The position numbers were made by a program, and so were the translations under genes. The notes under the pieces were generated by a model. It was given only the letters and a program-made list of their open reading frames with translations. It ran no database searches and was not told the DNA's origin. This document shows, in pieces, positions 53,140 through 64,000 of a stretch of 64,000 nt of DNA. The DNA is from Romanomermis culicivorax (taxonomy: Eukaryota > Nematoda > Enoplea > Mermithida > Mermithidae). The stretch lies in the NCBI GenBank assembly GCA_963922205.1, contig CAWUHX010000016.1, positions 992,001 to 1,056,000 of the forward strand, read 5' to 3'. Every line of letters begins with the position of its first letter. Position 1 is the stretch's first letter.

Positions 53140-55539
53140 TGTCTTCGAACTTATTGGTTTCTAAAATATTGACAAAAATTCATAAGAGATGCAACCGGTA
53201 CCCGAACCCAAATATTGGATATATAAACTCGAACCATTCTCAACTACCCGAACCCTAATAAATTGCTCCTTTTCTCTGATACCCGAACCCGAATAGTGTT
53301 GACAAGTTTTTCGGATTTTATTTGGATTTATATGTGACTTTTAGACACACATGGGGGTAGGTCTGTAGCCAGGAATTTTTTTAGGGGGACACAACTGTAA
53401 AATTCGCATTTATGACTTGACTTTTTCTCGAAAAAAAAACAGAAGTACCTTTGCCTTTTTTAACATTTGAAAAATTTCGAGGAAGCTATGCCCCCCCCCC
53501 AACCCTCCTGCCAACAAGTCTGCATGGGGGGGGGGGAAGTGCTATGGGAACACCACCTCCAGAAATCGCTAACCATATGGATAGCGATTGGGCGATCTCC
53601 TCAAAGAATTTCATAATTATATGGCTAGTCAAATGGTAGTCATAGGCACCCTTATATTTTGGTCGGATAAATAGCGAAAAACGTCTATCTTTTCAACAAA
53701 AAATGATCATTTTTGAACAAAAAATGGTCAGAAGTCTATTTTTCGCACTCAGCGTCACGAATACATTTTTCACGGTTTTTAGACACAAATTACTATTTTT
53801 TGAACTATTTTTCAGACTTTTTTGATAGAAAAATCTAGCTTTTATCTTCAGGAATCTCCCAAAAAAATTTTGGGCAATCGATGACCTTTCGCCCTAAAAA
53901 AGTCGTTTGATCACCAGACCTGGGAGCACCGCTACATATATGATTTTATAGCACCTGTATTCCTGAAAATCAATTTACCAATAGTTACGTTTACTCTTCA
54001 GTATTTGTAATTGCATTTAGAAAATTAATTTCAAGAAACAATAATTCTTCAACAGCTTCAAAAGTATGAAAAAGATAAATTCTAATACTTACAATGATCA
54101 CAACCTAAGCACAAATAGTGTTTTTTTCATACCAAGTATCTGCATTTCTACCAAACTATTTATGACCGACGATTTCTGTGTGGGTTCTTATGGCACTCCT
54201 CCTCAGGTAACTATATGTATATACTGACGTTCACGTAATCAACTTTCACAGCAGGCAGCTAATGAAAATTTGTCGTGTTGTTTCACAGCTGATGAAAATT
54301 TTTGGTCGTGCTAAGAAATAGTAATACAAATTAAGGAGTTAGCGGCCGTGCTAATGGGACTCGTGCTAAAAAAACCCTGCTGGCCACAACTTATTATTTA
54401 GCATCGCCACTTGCTCTCTTGCGCAACAGTATCGCCTAAAAAATTAGGATCGATGGTGCCATGTGACCAAATACATGCCCAAATGCGAACCTTTGGAGAT
54501 TTTAGTCTGGAGAAGATTCATTTTCCAGCTTTTTAGAAAATTAAAATCTCGAAATACATCTCTTCTATCTTTATTTAATTATTCGAACTAGAGTAAATTT
54601 AAGATCAACACCTGAATATGAAGAAATGGAATAACACTTCTCGAACCCGAATAAATCGAAACTCACTACCCGTTGCTTCCCAACAATGTGTGGCTAGAAA
54701 TATTCGATTATATTCTTAATTAGTTAACCTTCAACTTTTTCGTCAGTAAAATTGAAAGATGTAAATGTTAATAGCAAATGAAATCATGAGAAGTCTATCT
54801 TTGATATGTTTCAACTGTTGTAGAACACCCATGTATCGTTTATCAGCTCAATTTGACTGACAAGTGTGACCTGACTAAAATTTTCTAAATTTTTTCCTCG
54901 TGCTTGCAGGTTACCGAAAGCATCGGAATGCTATGGTATACTCCAAAAATGCAGGAAAAAACATCCGTGGCCACATTATGATAGTTTTCTAAATTGTGGG
55001 AAATGAGAATAAGGAAGAAAATTTCGAGTTCGGTTCTCATGTGGAAAAAATCTTCGAGGAAAAAACACTGCGTTTTTTGTGCCAAAACATGGTTTTTAGC
55101 ACAAATAAAATGAGATTGCACAGGGATAGGATCATAAGACGGACCACCGACCCTGACCTCTGCCCATTTTAGGACCCAAGGCCTCCGGGCCTAAAAAATA
55201 CCCACAATTGGTTAACATAATCATTTTTCTTTATCATTTTGAAAAAATAATCGTGAAAAATACACAGAATTGGCTAAAGTAAGCAGATCATTAATTCAAT
55301 GTCTATTGGAAAAACATTAATAGCCTTGCGGTACTTATCGGCACCAATTAGCTCTGCATCTGGGCAATGAGAATTCAAATGTTCTCGTGATATTGCAAAT
55401 GGTGATTGTGTCAGACTCCTGCGGATCAAAATCGCAAAGCTTTTTTAAAAGTATAATTTACGAGCTTGCGGATATTGAACTGTGAATTAGTCTTATGTGG
55501 ATGAAGAATCACATTCTGAAATGGAAGATGACAATAAAA

Positions 55540-55740
55540 CGGAACCAGTAGATGACGAAGAAGCACTGTTTTTTCGTTCAAACCTCTTTGTACGACAATT
55601 GGCCACAAAATCTTTGTACGAAGATATTTTTTTGTAGATTAAAAAACCACGATCTTTCGTGTATTTCTGTACAAACCTTCTTCTTGATAGCACTCGAGTT
55701 CATGTCCTTCATATATCATTTAACAAATTATACTCATACA
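55540..55740 (+). repeat. Inverted copy of the 46880-47110 repeat
   Basis: It shares tttgtac motifs, …cgtgtatttctgtacaaaccttcttcttgatagcactcgagtt, and the following tccttcatat. The copies are in opposite orientation and clearly diverged. Confidence 0.55.
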
Positions 55741-57599
55741 CACTCTCGAAAAACTTCAAGTTGAACCTGAAATTTCTGAAAATTACTTGCATGATGCATC
55801 TGAATCTAAACTCAGCTTCATGTTTAAAAAAACGCCGTAAAAAATATGACTTTTTGGATCAAAATTAATAAGAAAGAATAAAAATGTTGAAGTTGATCAA
55901 TTTGTATTTTTCCTTATCAGTTACACAGAAAACATATTTATTCCTTTCACTTGAAGTTGGTTCGTCTCAGAGACTTGGAAATTTATTCACCAGCCTGTAA
56001 AATGCATAAAAATTCCGCCGGTCTCCGGCTCCGGCCGCAGCTGGAGGTCAACATGGCCGGAGGAAAAAATTGTTTCTCTGTCCGTTCCTAGATGGCACTA
56101 CAAATTTTGAATGTTAGTGCATAAGTACCTGTAATAGGGGGACGAGGGTTGGCGGGCATTGGGTTTTTGGGTTTTTTTTGAGTTGGAAAATGGAGAATTT
56201 TTGGGTTTTTAAAGAAAAAAATTCATTTTTTCCATTTTGTTCTCGAGAATACAAATTTCTATACCTGATTTAATAATAAATTCAGAGTTGAACCAACTGT
56301 AGTAACTGCAATGCAGTTTCTTCTCTGACACTGACATGACAACAGATTACACAACAAACAAATCAAGTGCTTCGTAAATTTTCAATTCAGGAAACTTTTA
56401 GCGCTATTCGACTCGGTTTGTATGACCGTTCTGTTGAGTTGAGTTATTCTAATCTAAAGCTAAAGATTCATATTCAATAAATTTAACTTATGTTTGAATT
56501 GTTTTTTGGTTCAAGTTGATTCGCTTTGGTAGTTTATCTGAACATTGAGCAGATTTTACTGCTCATGAGTCATGAGCACTCATGAGCAGTGCTAGAGGGC
56601 AATACACAGCGTTACCTGCCCACAGTCGTTAGCAGCTCGTGAGCTGATTTGAGCAGCTCTAAAATTTTGAAGGAGACGGCGAGCGAGAAGCAGCTGGCAG
56701 CTTTTTGGGTCTAAAATGGGCTGAAAATGAAGGGCTTTACCATTTTTCGGCGGTAGCAGGCAGCTAAGTCTGAGGTCAAAATGGGAACCCCCTAACACCC
56801 CTTCAAGTATGCTGGTTGAGTGGCCGTAAGTAGTATGAATGTTGAAGAAACGTCAAACTTTTTTCAGCCAGCAAAGTCACAAGTTATATACAACTCACTG
56901 AATATAGGATCTCGGAAAGTGAAGATAAAAAAAGTACGTTTCGTTACAAAATGCTGGAGAGCGGCCAAAAAATATTGCTTGGCGGAAGGCAAAATGTGGT
57001 CTTCGTTGCAAAAAAATCTTGAGTATGTTTTTAAGACTAATATTGACAAACAAACAGGCACAATTTATTCTGGCATGTTCTTATCAAGCGTTATTCTTTG
57101 GTGGTGTCCACTGCGTCATCAGATCGTAATTTTTCAATATTTGGCTTTGTTCACACCAAGTTAGGTAATCGATTGTCATCTGCATCGGTAGGAAAATTAG
57201 TCTCCATAAAATTCAATGCCAACAATTTTGTCGACGGCTAAGATGTATATGATTCTATCTGTTACGCTGAGCAATTTGTGTATTTTTGTTTTAAAATCAG
57301 GTAAAATTATCTGAAAATGTTTCGCTTTATGAAGAATAAAACTTTAGTGATGTTGCATTTTCTTTTTTTACTTGGTTCAAATCCAACATTGAGAAATTAA
57401 AAAAAACCCAAATTCGAAATTTTGAAAATGAATGTCGGAACCCCAAAAAGCATATTTTGGCACACAAAAAAAACACTGTCGGCAATACTGATTTCGGACA
57501 AAGCATTGCGGAGAGAGCACTAGCATCGATTTGATTTGTCAAAAAAATTCCATCATCAATTTTCTTGCTTCAAAAATTTTATAGCGTTGATTTGATTGG

Positions 57600-58600
57600 T
57601 CGGAAAAATCTAGTTTACTCACTGTTTTTCCCCCGGGGCCTTTTCCCAAATGGGGAAAGGGATCAAAAATTTTTTCCTCATTTTCCCGAAGTAGTTTTTT
57701 CGCTTAAAAATACCCACAGACGCTTTATTTAAGTGTTTTTGAGCTTTTTCAAGCCTTCTGGTCTTTTTAAAGCCGGTTAATTCATTGAAATTGAGGAAAA
57801 AATTGAAATTTTTGAGTTTAAAGTCTAATCTACAAGGATTGTGGAACAAACTTTCCAGCAAACTATCCAAGAGCACAATGATTTTGAATTACATGAGAAA
57901 TCGATGGTTAATAGTTAAGTCCTCTATGATGACAAGTGATAGCCCAAAAAAGATATTAATCTTTCCGACGCAAAGCTCCTGAAAATTTTTTTGGGGTATT
58001 GACATTCTGGGACGCTGGAAAATCAATTTTCCGAACATTTATTTCAAAAATTATATTCGAATTTTGTGTTCAAAAGTCGTAATTTCTAGAGTTTTACTCG
58101 AAAAATTTTAAAACCAGTAATTTATTTGTGAACTCTCATGAACTTGGTCGAAAATGTATGAGTAAGAAGAGTATAAATTTCTGAAAGATATTTCCATGAA
58201 GCTTTTGAACTGATTTCACGTTAGCAAAGAAATAATCGCATCGAAAAGCTTGGAGACTTGACGTATTAATCTTTCTCAATAAGAAAAAATGCGAATCTTC
58301 ATTAAATATCATGATAAAATATAGAAGATTACCAATTAAAACATTAGGTAATACGTTTAAAATGATGAAAACTATTATAGATTAAGTGATAAATAAAAGT
58401 AGACATGTTAAAAGTCGCGCCTGAGCTAGGTAATACATAATAATTATAATTAATTATGACCTTCCAAAATGCATCTTTTCTGTATCCGATACCCAAAATT
58501 TTCTTCCTCAAACCGGAAAAGAGCCCATGATTGTTTTCCCTTTTCCGATTTTTCCCCCGAAAAAGCACAATTTAGGGAAAAAACAGTGGGTTTACTGCAT
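57600..58600 (+). repeat. Degenerate dispersed repeat, copy 1
   Basis: It starts cactgtttttcccccggggccttttcccaaatggggaaaggg and runs through tgtttttgagctttttcaagccttctg. A parallel block order recurs at about 59800-60740. A short inverted piece lies at about 61980-62120. No coding potential is seen. Confidence 0.5.
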
Positions 58601-58623
58601 CTTAACCGCAAATCTAAGCCTAA

Positions 58624-58815
58624 AGCCTCATTTATACTTGCCTTTTCGACGGAACGGATCATCAACAGCTTGAACCGTTCAGCCTGAAAATCCGCTTTCG
58701 ATCAGGAAGGATAACTGCAATATTGCGGAAAACGACCGACCGTAACCTCCAACCAAACCGAACGAAAATTTCCGTTTCTTTCGGTTACATTCTGTAGGCA
58801 AGTATGAATGGGCCT
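58624..58815. mobile_element. Harbinger-like MITE, 192 bp
   Basis: The ends AGCCTCATTTATACTTGCC and GGCAAGTATGAATGGGCCT are near-perfect inverted repeats, flanked by TAA (58621-58623, 58816-58818). A TAA/TWA duplication is typical of PIF/Harbinger. No ORF is present. Confidence 0.75.
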
Positions 58816-59219
58816 TAAGTCTAACCCTAAAGGGTCATTTATACTTGCCTTTTTCGGCGGAACGGAACGGAATGCAATCGATGGAACGTAAAGGAACGGA
58901 ACCTAAATTTCCGTTCTGTTCGTTGGAGCTTGCCATCGGTTGTTCTCCGCAAAATCGCACTTATACTTTCCGATCGAAAGTGGAAATTGAAACTCAAACA
59001 AAAATTGCACGATTTTATCAATTTCTGCGTACAAAAATGTTTCTTGCATCCACCTTTAAATTTCATTTGAGATGGATATATCGACAGCCCCGAAAAAAAA
59101 TTGGTTTTCATTTTCGGGCTGGTTTTTCTCGATTCTGATCATTGTTTTTCCCCAAACCTTGCTTTTTGAGGGGAAAAATTTGGAAGAGTAAAGAAATTTT
59201 TGCGCTAGGATCAGACACA

Positions 59220-59460
59220 CACTGCAAGAATTTTCCAGGGGTGTCCTCGGACTTTTCATCGAGGGGAGATAAGGTGTAGGTGAGCAAAGAAACAAAAGAA
59301 AGTTCCGCAAGCATGTTTTTTTCTACAAAATATGCATAAAAATCATCAAAAGAGCTATATTGGAAAATATTCAGTGGGGTGTTTTTTTCGGGACAGATGG
59401 TACCCAGGGTATCAGGTAGGAGGTTATACTCCCCTACCTCCTCTATGTGCATATATGCCA
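59220..59460 (+). repeat. Direct copy of the repeat at 640-850
   Basis: It shares gaattttccaggggtgtcct, aggtgagcaaagaaacaaa, gcaagcatgtttttt…acaaaatatgcataaaaatcatcaaaa and ctacctcctctatgtgcat. The similarity is clear but gapped. It has no coding role. Confidence 0.6.
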
Positions 59461-59799
59461 AGGATATGGAACAGATGCATTTTGGCGAATTTTAGGAGGT
59501 CAAAATTTCAAAATTTTCTTTAATTTCTAGGACTTTAACAATCATCATTATTTGTTACCCATCTAGGGAGCGGATTTTAGCACATTTTTCAGAAAAATCA
59601 ACACGTCAACTTTCTAAACTTTTTGGAACGATTGTCCCTTCCTTAGCGTAAATTGAATTCAAAAGCTTTATGGAATTAGTTGTCGGAAACTTGTACTCGT
59701 AGCTTTTCTAAATTTCTAGGACATCGAATTTTGGAACAGAAAATGGGGATCTAATTCTTGAAGTAAATTTCCGGAAAATAGATTTTCGAGCATCGCAGC

Positions 59800-60740
59800 A
59801 CTGTTTTTTTCTCGCCGGACTTTCCCCAAATGAAGAAAGGGGTCTAAATTTTCCACCTATCTCCTCAAGTCATTTTTTGCTTGAAAATGCTTTATTCAAG
59901 TGTTTTTGAGCTTCTTAGAACATTCTGATATTTTTAGAGACATTAACTCATTAAAATTGAAGAGAAATTAAAATTTTCGAGTTTGAAGCCTACGCAGTGT
60001 GTAACGGATTTTCTAAGAGACTATCCAATAGCATAATGACCTTTAATTAGATAAGAAATCGACTGTTTAGGCCACTACGATGAGAAGTGAGAGGCTAAAA
60101 AACAAGTTATGTTTCCGGCGCGCGGCGCCGGAAAGATTCTTGGGTGTTAACATTTTGCGGAGCTGGAAAATCAATTTTCCCAACACTTACATATTCCAAG
60201 AATTAGATTCGAAATTTTTGTTCAAAAATCGTAATTTCTAAAAATTCGTCATTTGAAAAATTTTTAAATCAGTTATTTATTCGTGAACTTTCAAAAATTT
60301 AACCGGAAAGCAAAAATACTTTCATTAAGCTTTCGAATTCAATTTATGTTAAGAGGGAAACAATTGCTTCGAAAAGTTTAGAAAGTTGACGTGTTGATCT
60401 TTCTCAAAAATGTTTCAATGGAAAAATGCAGATCTTCATGGAATAAAGATAAAATATTGAAGATAACCAATTAAAACATGAGGTAATATTTTTTAGGTGA
60501 TGAAAGCTATTAAAGATTAAATGTTAAGTGAAGATACACATGCTAGAAGTCGCTCCTGAGCTAGGTAATGAATAATATGATTATTAAAGTTATAACTGGC
60601 GCGAAGCGCCGTAAATTTTGAGATTCGTACCTACTAAAATGTACCGAAATGCATCTTTTTCGTATCCGACCTCCAAATTTTTTTCTTTTTCCGAATATTT
60701 CGTCTTCAAAAGGCGCGATTTGAGGGAAAAAGCAGATTAT
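59800..60740 (+). repeat. Degenerate dispersed repeat, copy 2
   Basis: Similar to 57600-58600: cactgtttttttctcgccggactttccccaaatgaagaaagggg, then tttattcaagtgtttttgagcttctt. Later it shares attaccaattaaaacat and agctaggtaat blocks. No gene seen. Confidence 0.5.
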
Positions 60741-62459
60741 CAATACCCAAAAAATTCTTCGGTGCTTCACGTTGGAAACATCAAAAATTTTTTCGAGCTC
60801 ACTTCACTTGTCATCATGAAGGCGTTAAAAGTCGATGTCTGATGTCATTCAAAGTCATTATGGTTTTGGATTGTTGACCGTACCCAAAATTTTTTTCCTC
60901 ATTTTCTGAAAATTTTCAACGTTTCCAACAACGATTATAATGTGGCTGTGAGTTCTGCATTTTTGGTATAACGCAAACATTTTGGTGTTTTCAGTGACTA
61001 AATTGCAAAAATGAGGAAAATACTAGTCTGATAAGTCACATTGAGCTAGTGAACAACAGATTGGTATTCAACAACAATTGAAAACATATTAATGATAGAT
61101 TTTCCATGAATTGAACTGCCATTAACATTTCTGTGATTCAAGTTAAGAATATCGAAGTCAGCTTATTTCTTGTTCCTGAGCGCCGGAACAAATTTTGGGA
61201 GGCTGAAGAATGAGTTTTCGCAACATCTGAATGTAAATGTGAATCCGACTGATAGATTGTAAATAGCCTCTCATTTCGCCGCGAAAATTTTCGAACTTTT
61301 ATATTCTAAAACACAGGAAAATGAATCTATACAACAGGCATTGCTGAATAGGAGCTTCAAATATACCTGTAAGAAGTCCCACCAGTTGGGGAGGGAGGTA
61401 AACCCAAAATTTTGGTTGTGGGTTCCAAAACTTTCGAAATTTTCGGGTTTTTTTTAGGTTTTTTGGGACTCTGTCGTAAAAGGCCACAAATGGATATTTT
61501 TTTGCAAAAAAATAAGAAATGAGATATTTCAATTGATAGATCCTGTTGGAGGTTAATTTGCTACGGCCGCACCTGATAGAAAACAACGACTATCATACGC
61601 ATACCAGCGCTTGGCGCCGGAAAATTTTCAGCAGAATGGATTTTCTCGGTTCTGAACTCCCAAAATTTTTTTCGAAAATAAAAATCTTGCCGAAAACTTT
61701 TTTCTCATATCGTTTTTTCGCCTCAAAAGATCCCATTTGAGGGAAAACGGGTGCTTGGGGGGGGGTTAACCCCAAATTTTGAGGGGGGTCGGAAAAGTCG
61801 AAAACTTTCCCAAAAAAGGCCGTTATTTCCAATTTTTTCGAGTCTGGAGGGGTTGAGAAAACGGTTGGCCAAGTTGGGGGGAGGTCACTCCCCATCCCCC
61901 CAAGTTACAGGTATATATGACTTTAAACTCGAAACTTTCAATATTTTTCTTTGATTTAAATGAATTAACACCTCTTAAAATATCAGAATGTTCGAAAAAG
62001 CTCAAAAACACTTGAATAAAGCGTATTTGAGCATTTATAAGCGAAAAAAGACTTTGGGAAAAATATGGAAGCAAATTTTGGCCCCTTCCCGCATTTGGGG
62101 AAAGATCGGCGGGAAAAAACCGTGATTGCGACGGAAAATTGCGTATGAGAACAAGAAAAGTAGTACCGGCTCGTTAAATTTGCCAAGAAAAAATTTTAAA
62201 GCATCAAAAAACATGCGAAATTCGCTCAAATATCGAAAATAAAAATTGAAGTTTTCCGTCGGAGTACGCGTGCAGACGGAGCATTCAAACCGAAATTTTT
62301 TTGCACGACGCAATCGAAATGCTTCGGTTGACTTTATTTATACTTTTCATCATCCTTCCGCGCGAAGAAAACTGCTATACTCTCTCAACGCGCGGAAAAA
62401 CTGCTTCCGTTCCGTTCCATTCTGTTCCGCCGAAAAAGGCAAGTATAAATGACCCTTAA

Positions 62460-64000
62460 GCTTATATCAAAGACAGAAAATTATTCCGAACGAAACTCAA
62501 AAACTCGATAAATTTTTTCGACCAATCAGATCGATGCTACAGCTCTCTCCGCTTGCAACAGTATTTTTTTTTGTGCACGGACATTTGTGCCAATTGGCAC
62601 AAAGGGCCAAAAAAATTAGTTCCAATGGCACAAAAAAATTCGTTCACTCTGAAAACGTTTTGAAAACATTTAAAAAGTTTTGTGCCAGAAGTTTTATAAA
62701 AACATAACTAAAGATACTTTCAACACAGTAATTTGCATAAAAATCGTGCCTACTCTATTTTCTCTAACCACGTCAATGAGATAAGAAAAACTGATCGAGA
62801 AAACGGTTTATACGATTCCAAACGAAATCGAATGCCGCGAGAATTTAAATATTTTTATATAATTTGCCAAGAAGTTTCCATACTTTAATTTAATTTTCGC
62901 CTGCGATTTTCTTCCTAAGAACAATGTGAAGATTAAATTAAGAATGTCTTGTCTTTAATTGCTTTCTGCTGAAAAAAATCAAGTCGGATACATACCGGTA
63001 TCCAGGATTTTCAAAAAAAGGGGGGGGGGAATTTTCCAATTTTTTTTTAGAATTTACTGAATGAAAAGAAAATTATTTTTGCAGTAAAGACGACTTATTT
63101 TCAGTTAGTTTATGTGTGCTTGGATTGAGTTTTTTTGCACAGGCCAAGTTGTTATGTGCAACTTGGGGAAAAATTTTGGTTGCACAGATAGATTTTTGGT
63201 TACTCGCTCTAAAATCAGTAAATTAGCTTGTGTTTATCGGGAAAAAATATCAGAAGCTAGCTTTCTTGTATCTTATTCGATTGACGTCGCTTTTTAACTT
63301 TCAAAACAAAATTTTCTGAATTTTGGAGAGAAAATGAAAAAGGTTGATTTCATATGAATTAACTTGTTCGGCGCGTAGCGCCGGAAGTTTTTTTGGATTT
63401 GGATATTCTGAAACGCTGGAAAATGAATCTTTTCACTTTTATTTCCTAAACAGAAAGTTTAATTTGTCAGTAAAGTTCGATGAACGTTCAATTGGGCAAA
63501 CTACAATTTATAAACTAGGAAAACAACCAAGAATTTTAATTCTTCAACCAACAAAAATTCCGAATTGGACTAAAAATGTTTAAATCACAAAAGTGTCAAA
63601 ATTTTTTCGAAGATAGCAAAAAAAATTTTGGGAAAATAATCGAGAAAAATCTGTCTTTTTGTTAAATTCGCCAAAAAAACAACACAGGATCATACCTTTA
63701 TCCATAATATGTTGATGCTACAAGTATTAGCTAGAATGACATTTTCTAACACACACTAGAAAAATATAGAAAAATTAGTAAATAATTAAAATCCGGCGCG
63801 AGGCACCGGAAAATTTTCACGTTTTTCCATTCTATAAGGCAAATTTTATTGGCAAATTGTGATGCATAAGTACAAAGCCCCCTCTAAATACGGGCCTGGT
63901 CGGATCGGAAATCGAGCAGGGTTGGCAAAAACCAAACTTTTGAAATTTCGACTTTTTGGTTTTTTAATGGTTTTTTTGGTTTTTCTATGGTTTTTTTCTG
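62460..64000. other. Right flank, AT-rich repeat DNA
   Basis: No gene recognised. Palindromic GC motifs occur at about 63370 (ggcgcgtagcgccgg) and 63794 (ggcgcgaggcaccgg), each followed by a-rich text. The window ends in ttttggtttttt repeats. Confidence 0.45.

Larger units (their letters stand above)
53140..58620. other. Non-coding, repeat-rich DNA upstream of ATG14
   Basis: No supported gene. The ATG14 promoter should lie at the left edge. Notable points: facing homopolymers cccccccccc (about 53489) and gggggggggg (about 53527), acccgaaccc motifs at 53200-53300 and 54640-54670, a repeat copy at 55540-55740, and the start of a degenerate repeat family at about 57600. A 114-codon + strand frame at 56820-57164 has no recognisable domain. 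Confidence 0.4.
58831..62456. mobile_element. Harbinger-like element, 3.6 kb, no transposase seen
   Basis: A ~36-bp terminal inverted repeat AGGGTCATTTATACTTGCCTTTTTCGGCGGAAC is found at both ends. TAA duplications flank it (58828-58830, 62457-62459). It lies 12 bp from the related 192-bp MITE. The interior holds fragments of other repeats (copy of 640-850 at 59220-59460, repeat copy 2 at 59800-60740) and no recognisable transposase. It could instead be two unrelated half-elements. Confidence 0.6.

Noticed and set aside
53185-54670. Possible TIR element with acccgaaccc ends
   Set aside because: The ends match only weakly and no target duplication could be found.
56820-57164. 114-codon + strand ORF as a gene
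   Set aside because: No domain, no clear splice context or coding bias. It lies in repeat-rich DNA.
1-64000. tRNA or rRNA genes
   Set aside because: I saw no cloverleaf-like A/B box pair or rRNA-like block on reading. A covariance-model scan was not possible.

Overview
The window is nuclear DNA of an invertebrate animal. Host genes have small exons with GT/AG introns in an AT-rich background, surrounded by Ty3/gypsy LTR retrotransposons and PIF/Harbinger-like and hAT-like DNA transposons. A nematode-like genome would fit the style of the retroelements, but nothing here fixes the species.

Two host genes are recognisable. The 3' third of an SZT2 homologue (KICSTOR complex, amino-acid signalling to mTORC1) lies on the + strand, in at least eleven exons between 2009 and 10023. 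An ATG14/Barkor homologue (autophagy-specific PI3-kinase subunit) lies on the - strand from 53139 to 46129; seven exons are placed and one junction is missing. Between them, on the - strand, is a small unrecognised two-exon gene (14125-11081). Its single visible intron holds a 1.7-kb Harbinger element.

The centre, 14224-45175, is a nest of repeats. Two direct copies of a composite repeat (14224-16740 and 41814-45175) flank an element with terminal inverted repeats (16826-41748). Inside that sits a 9.3-kb Ty3/gypsy element on the - strand (LTRs 18099-18995 and 40671-41567, target duplication TTAA). A 14,174-bp Ty3/gypsy element on the + strand (LTRs 25439-26028 and 39023-39612, target duplication TGAT) has inserted into the gag gene of the 9.3-kb element. 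LTR divergence counted by eye is about 2.5% for the outer element and about 2% for the inner one, which agrees with the nesting order.

The inner element is the most interesting object. After an ordinary gag-PR-RT-RH-INT block it carries about 5 kb of extra genes: a small PPPY plus membrane-segment ORF, a ~1000-residue protein with a clear DEDDy 3'-5' exonuclease domain (WRN/RNase D/MUT-7 class), a basic low-complexity ORF, and a 259-residue unknown protein. A splice donor in the LTR and an acceptor before this block suggest a spliced subgenomic mRNA. This copy is defective: a 1-nt frameshift separates RT from RNase H, and the integrase catalytic Glu is replaced by Lys. The outer element is unusual in another way: an envelope-like, signal-peptide-bearing ORF lies between gag and protease instead of after pol. 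It carries several in-frame stops and frameshifts.

The right end (45176-64000), apart from ATG14, is repeat-rich non-coding DNA: a hAT-like element nested in another within ATG14 intron 1, two Harbinger-like elements with TAA duplications, dispersed GC palindromes and degenerate repeat families.
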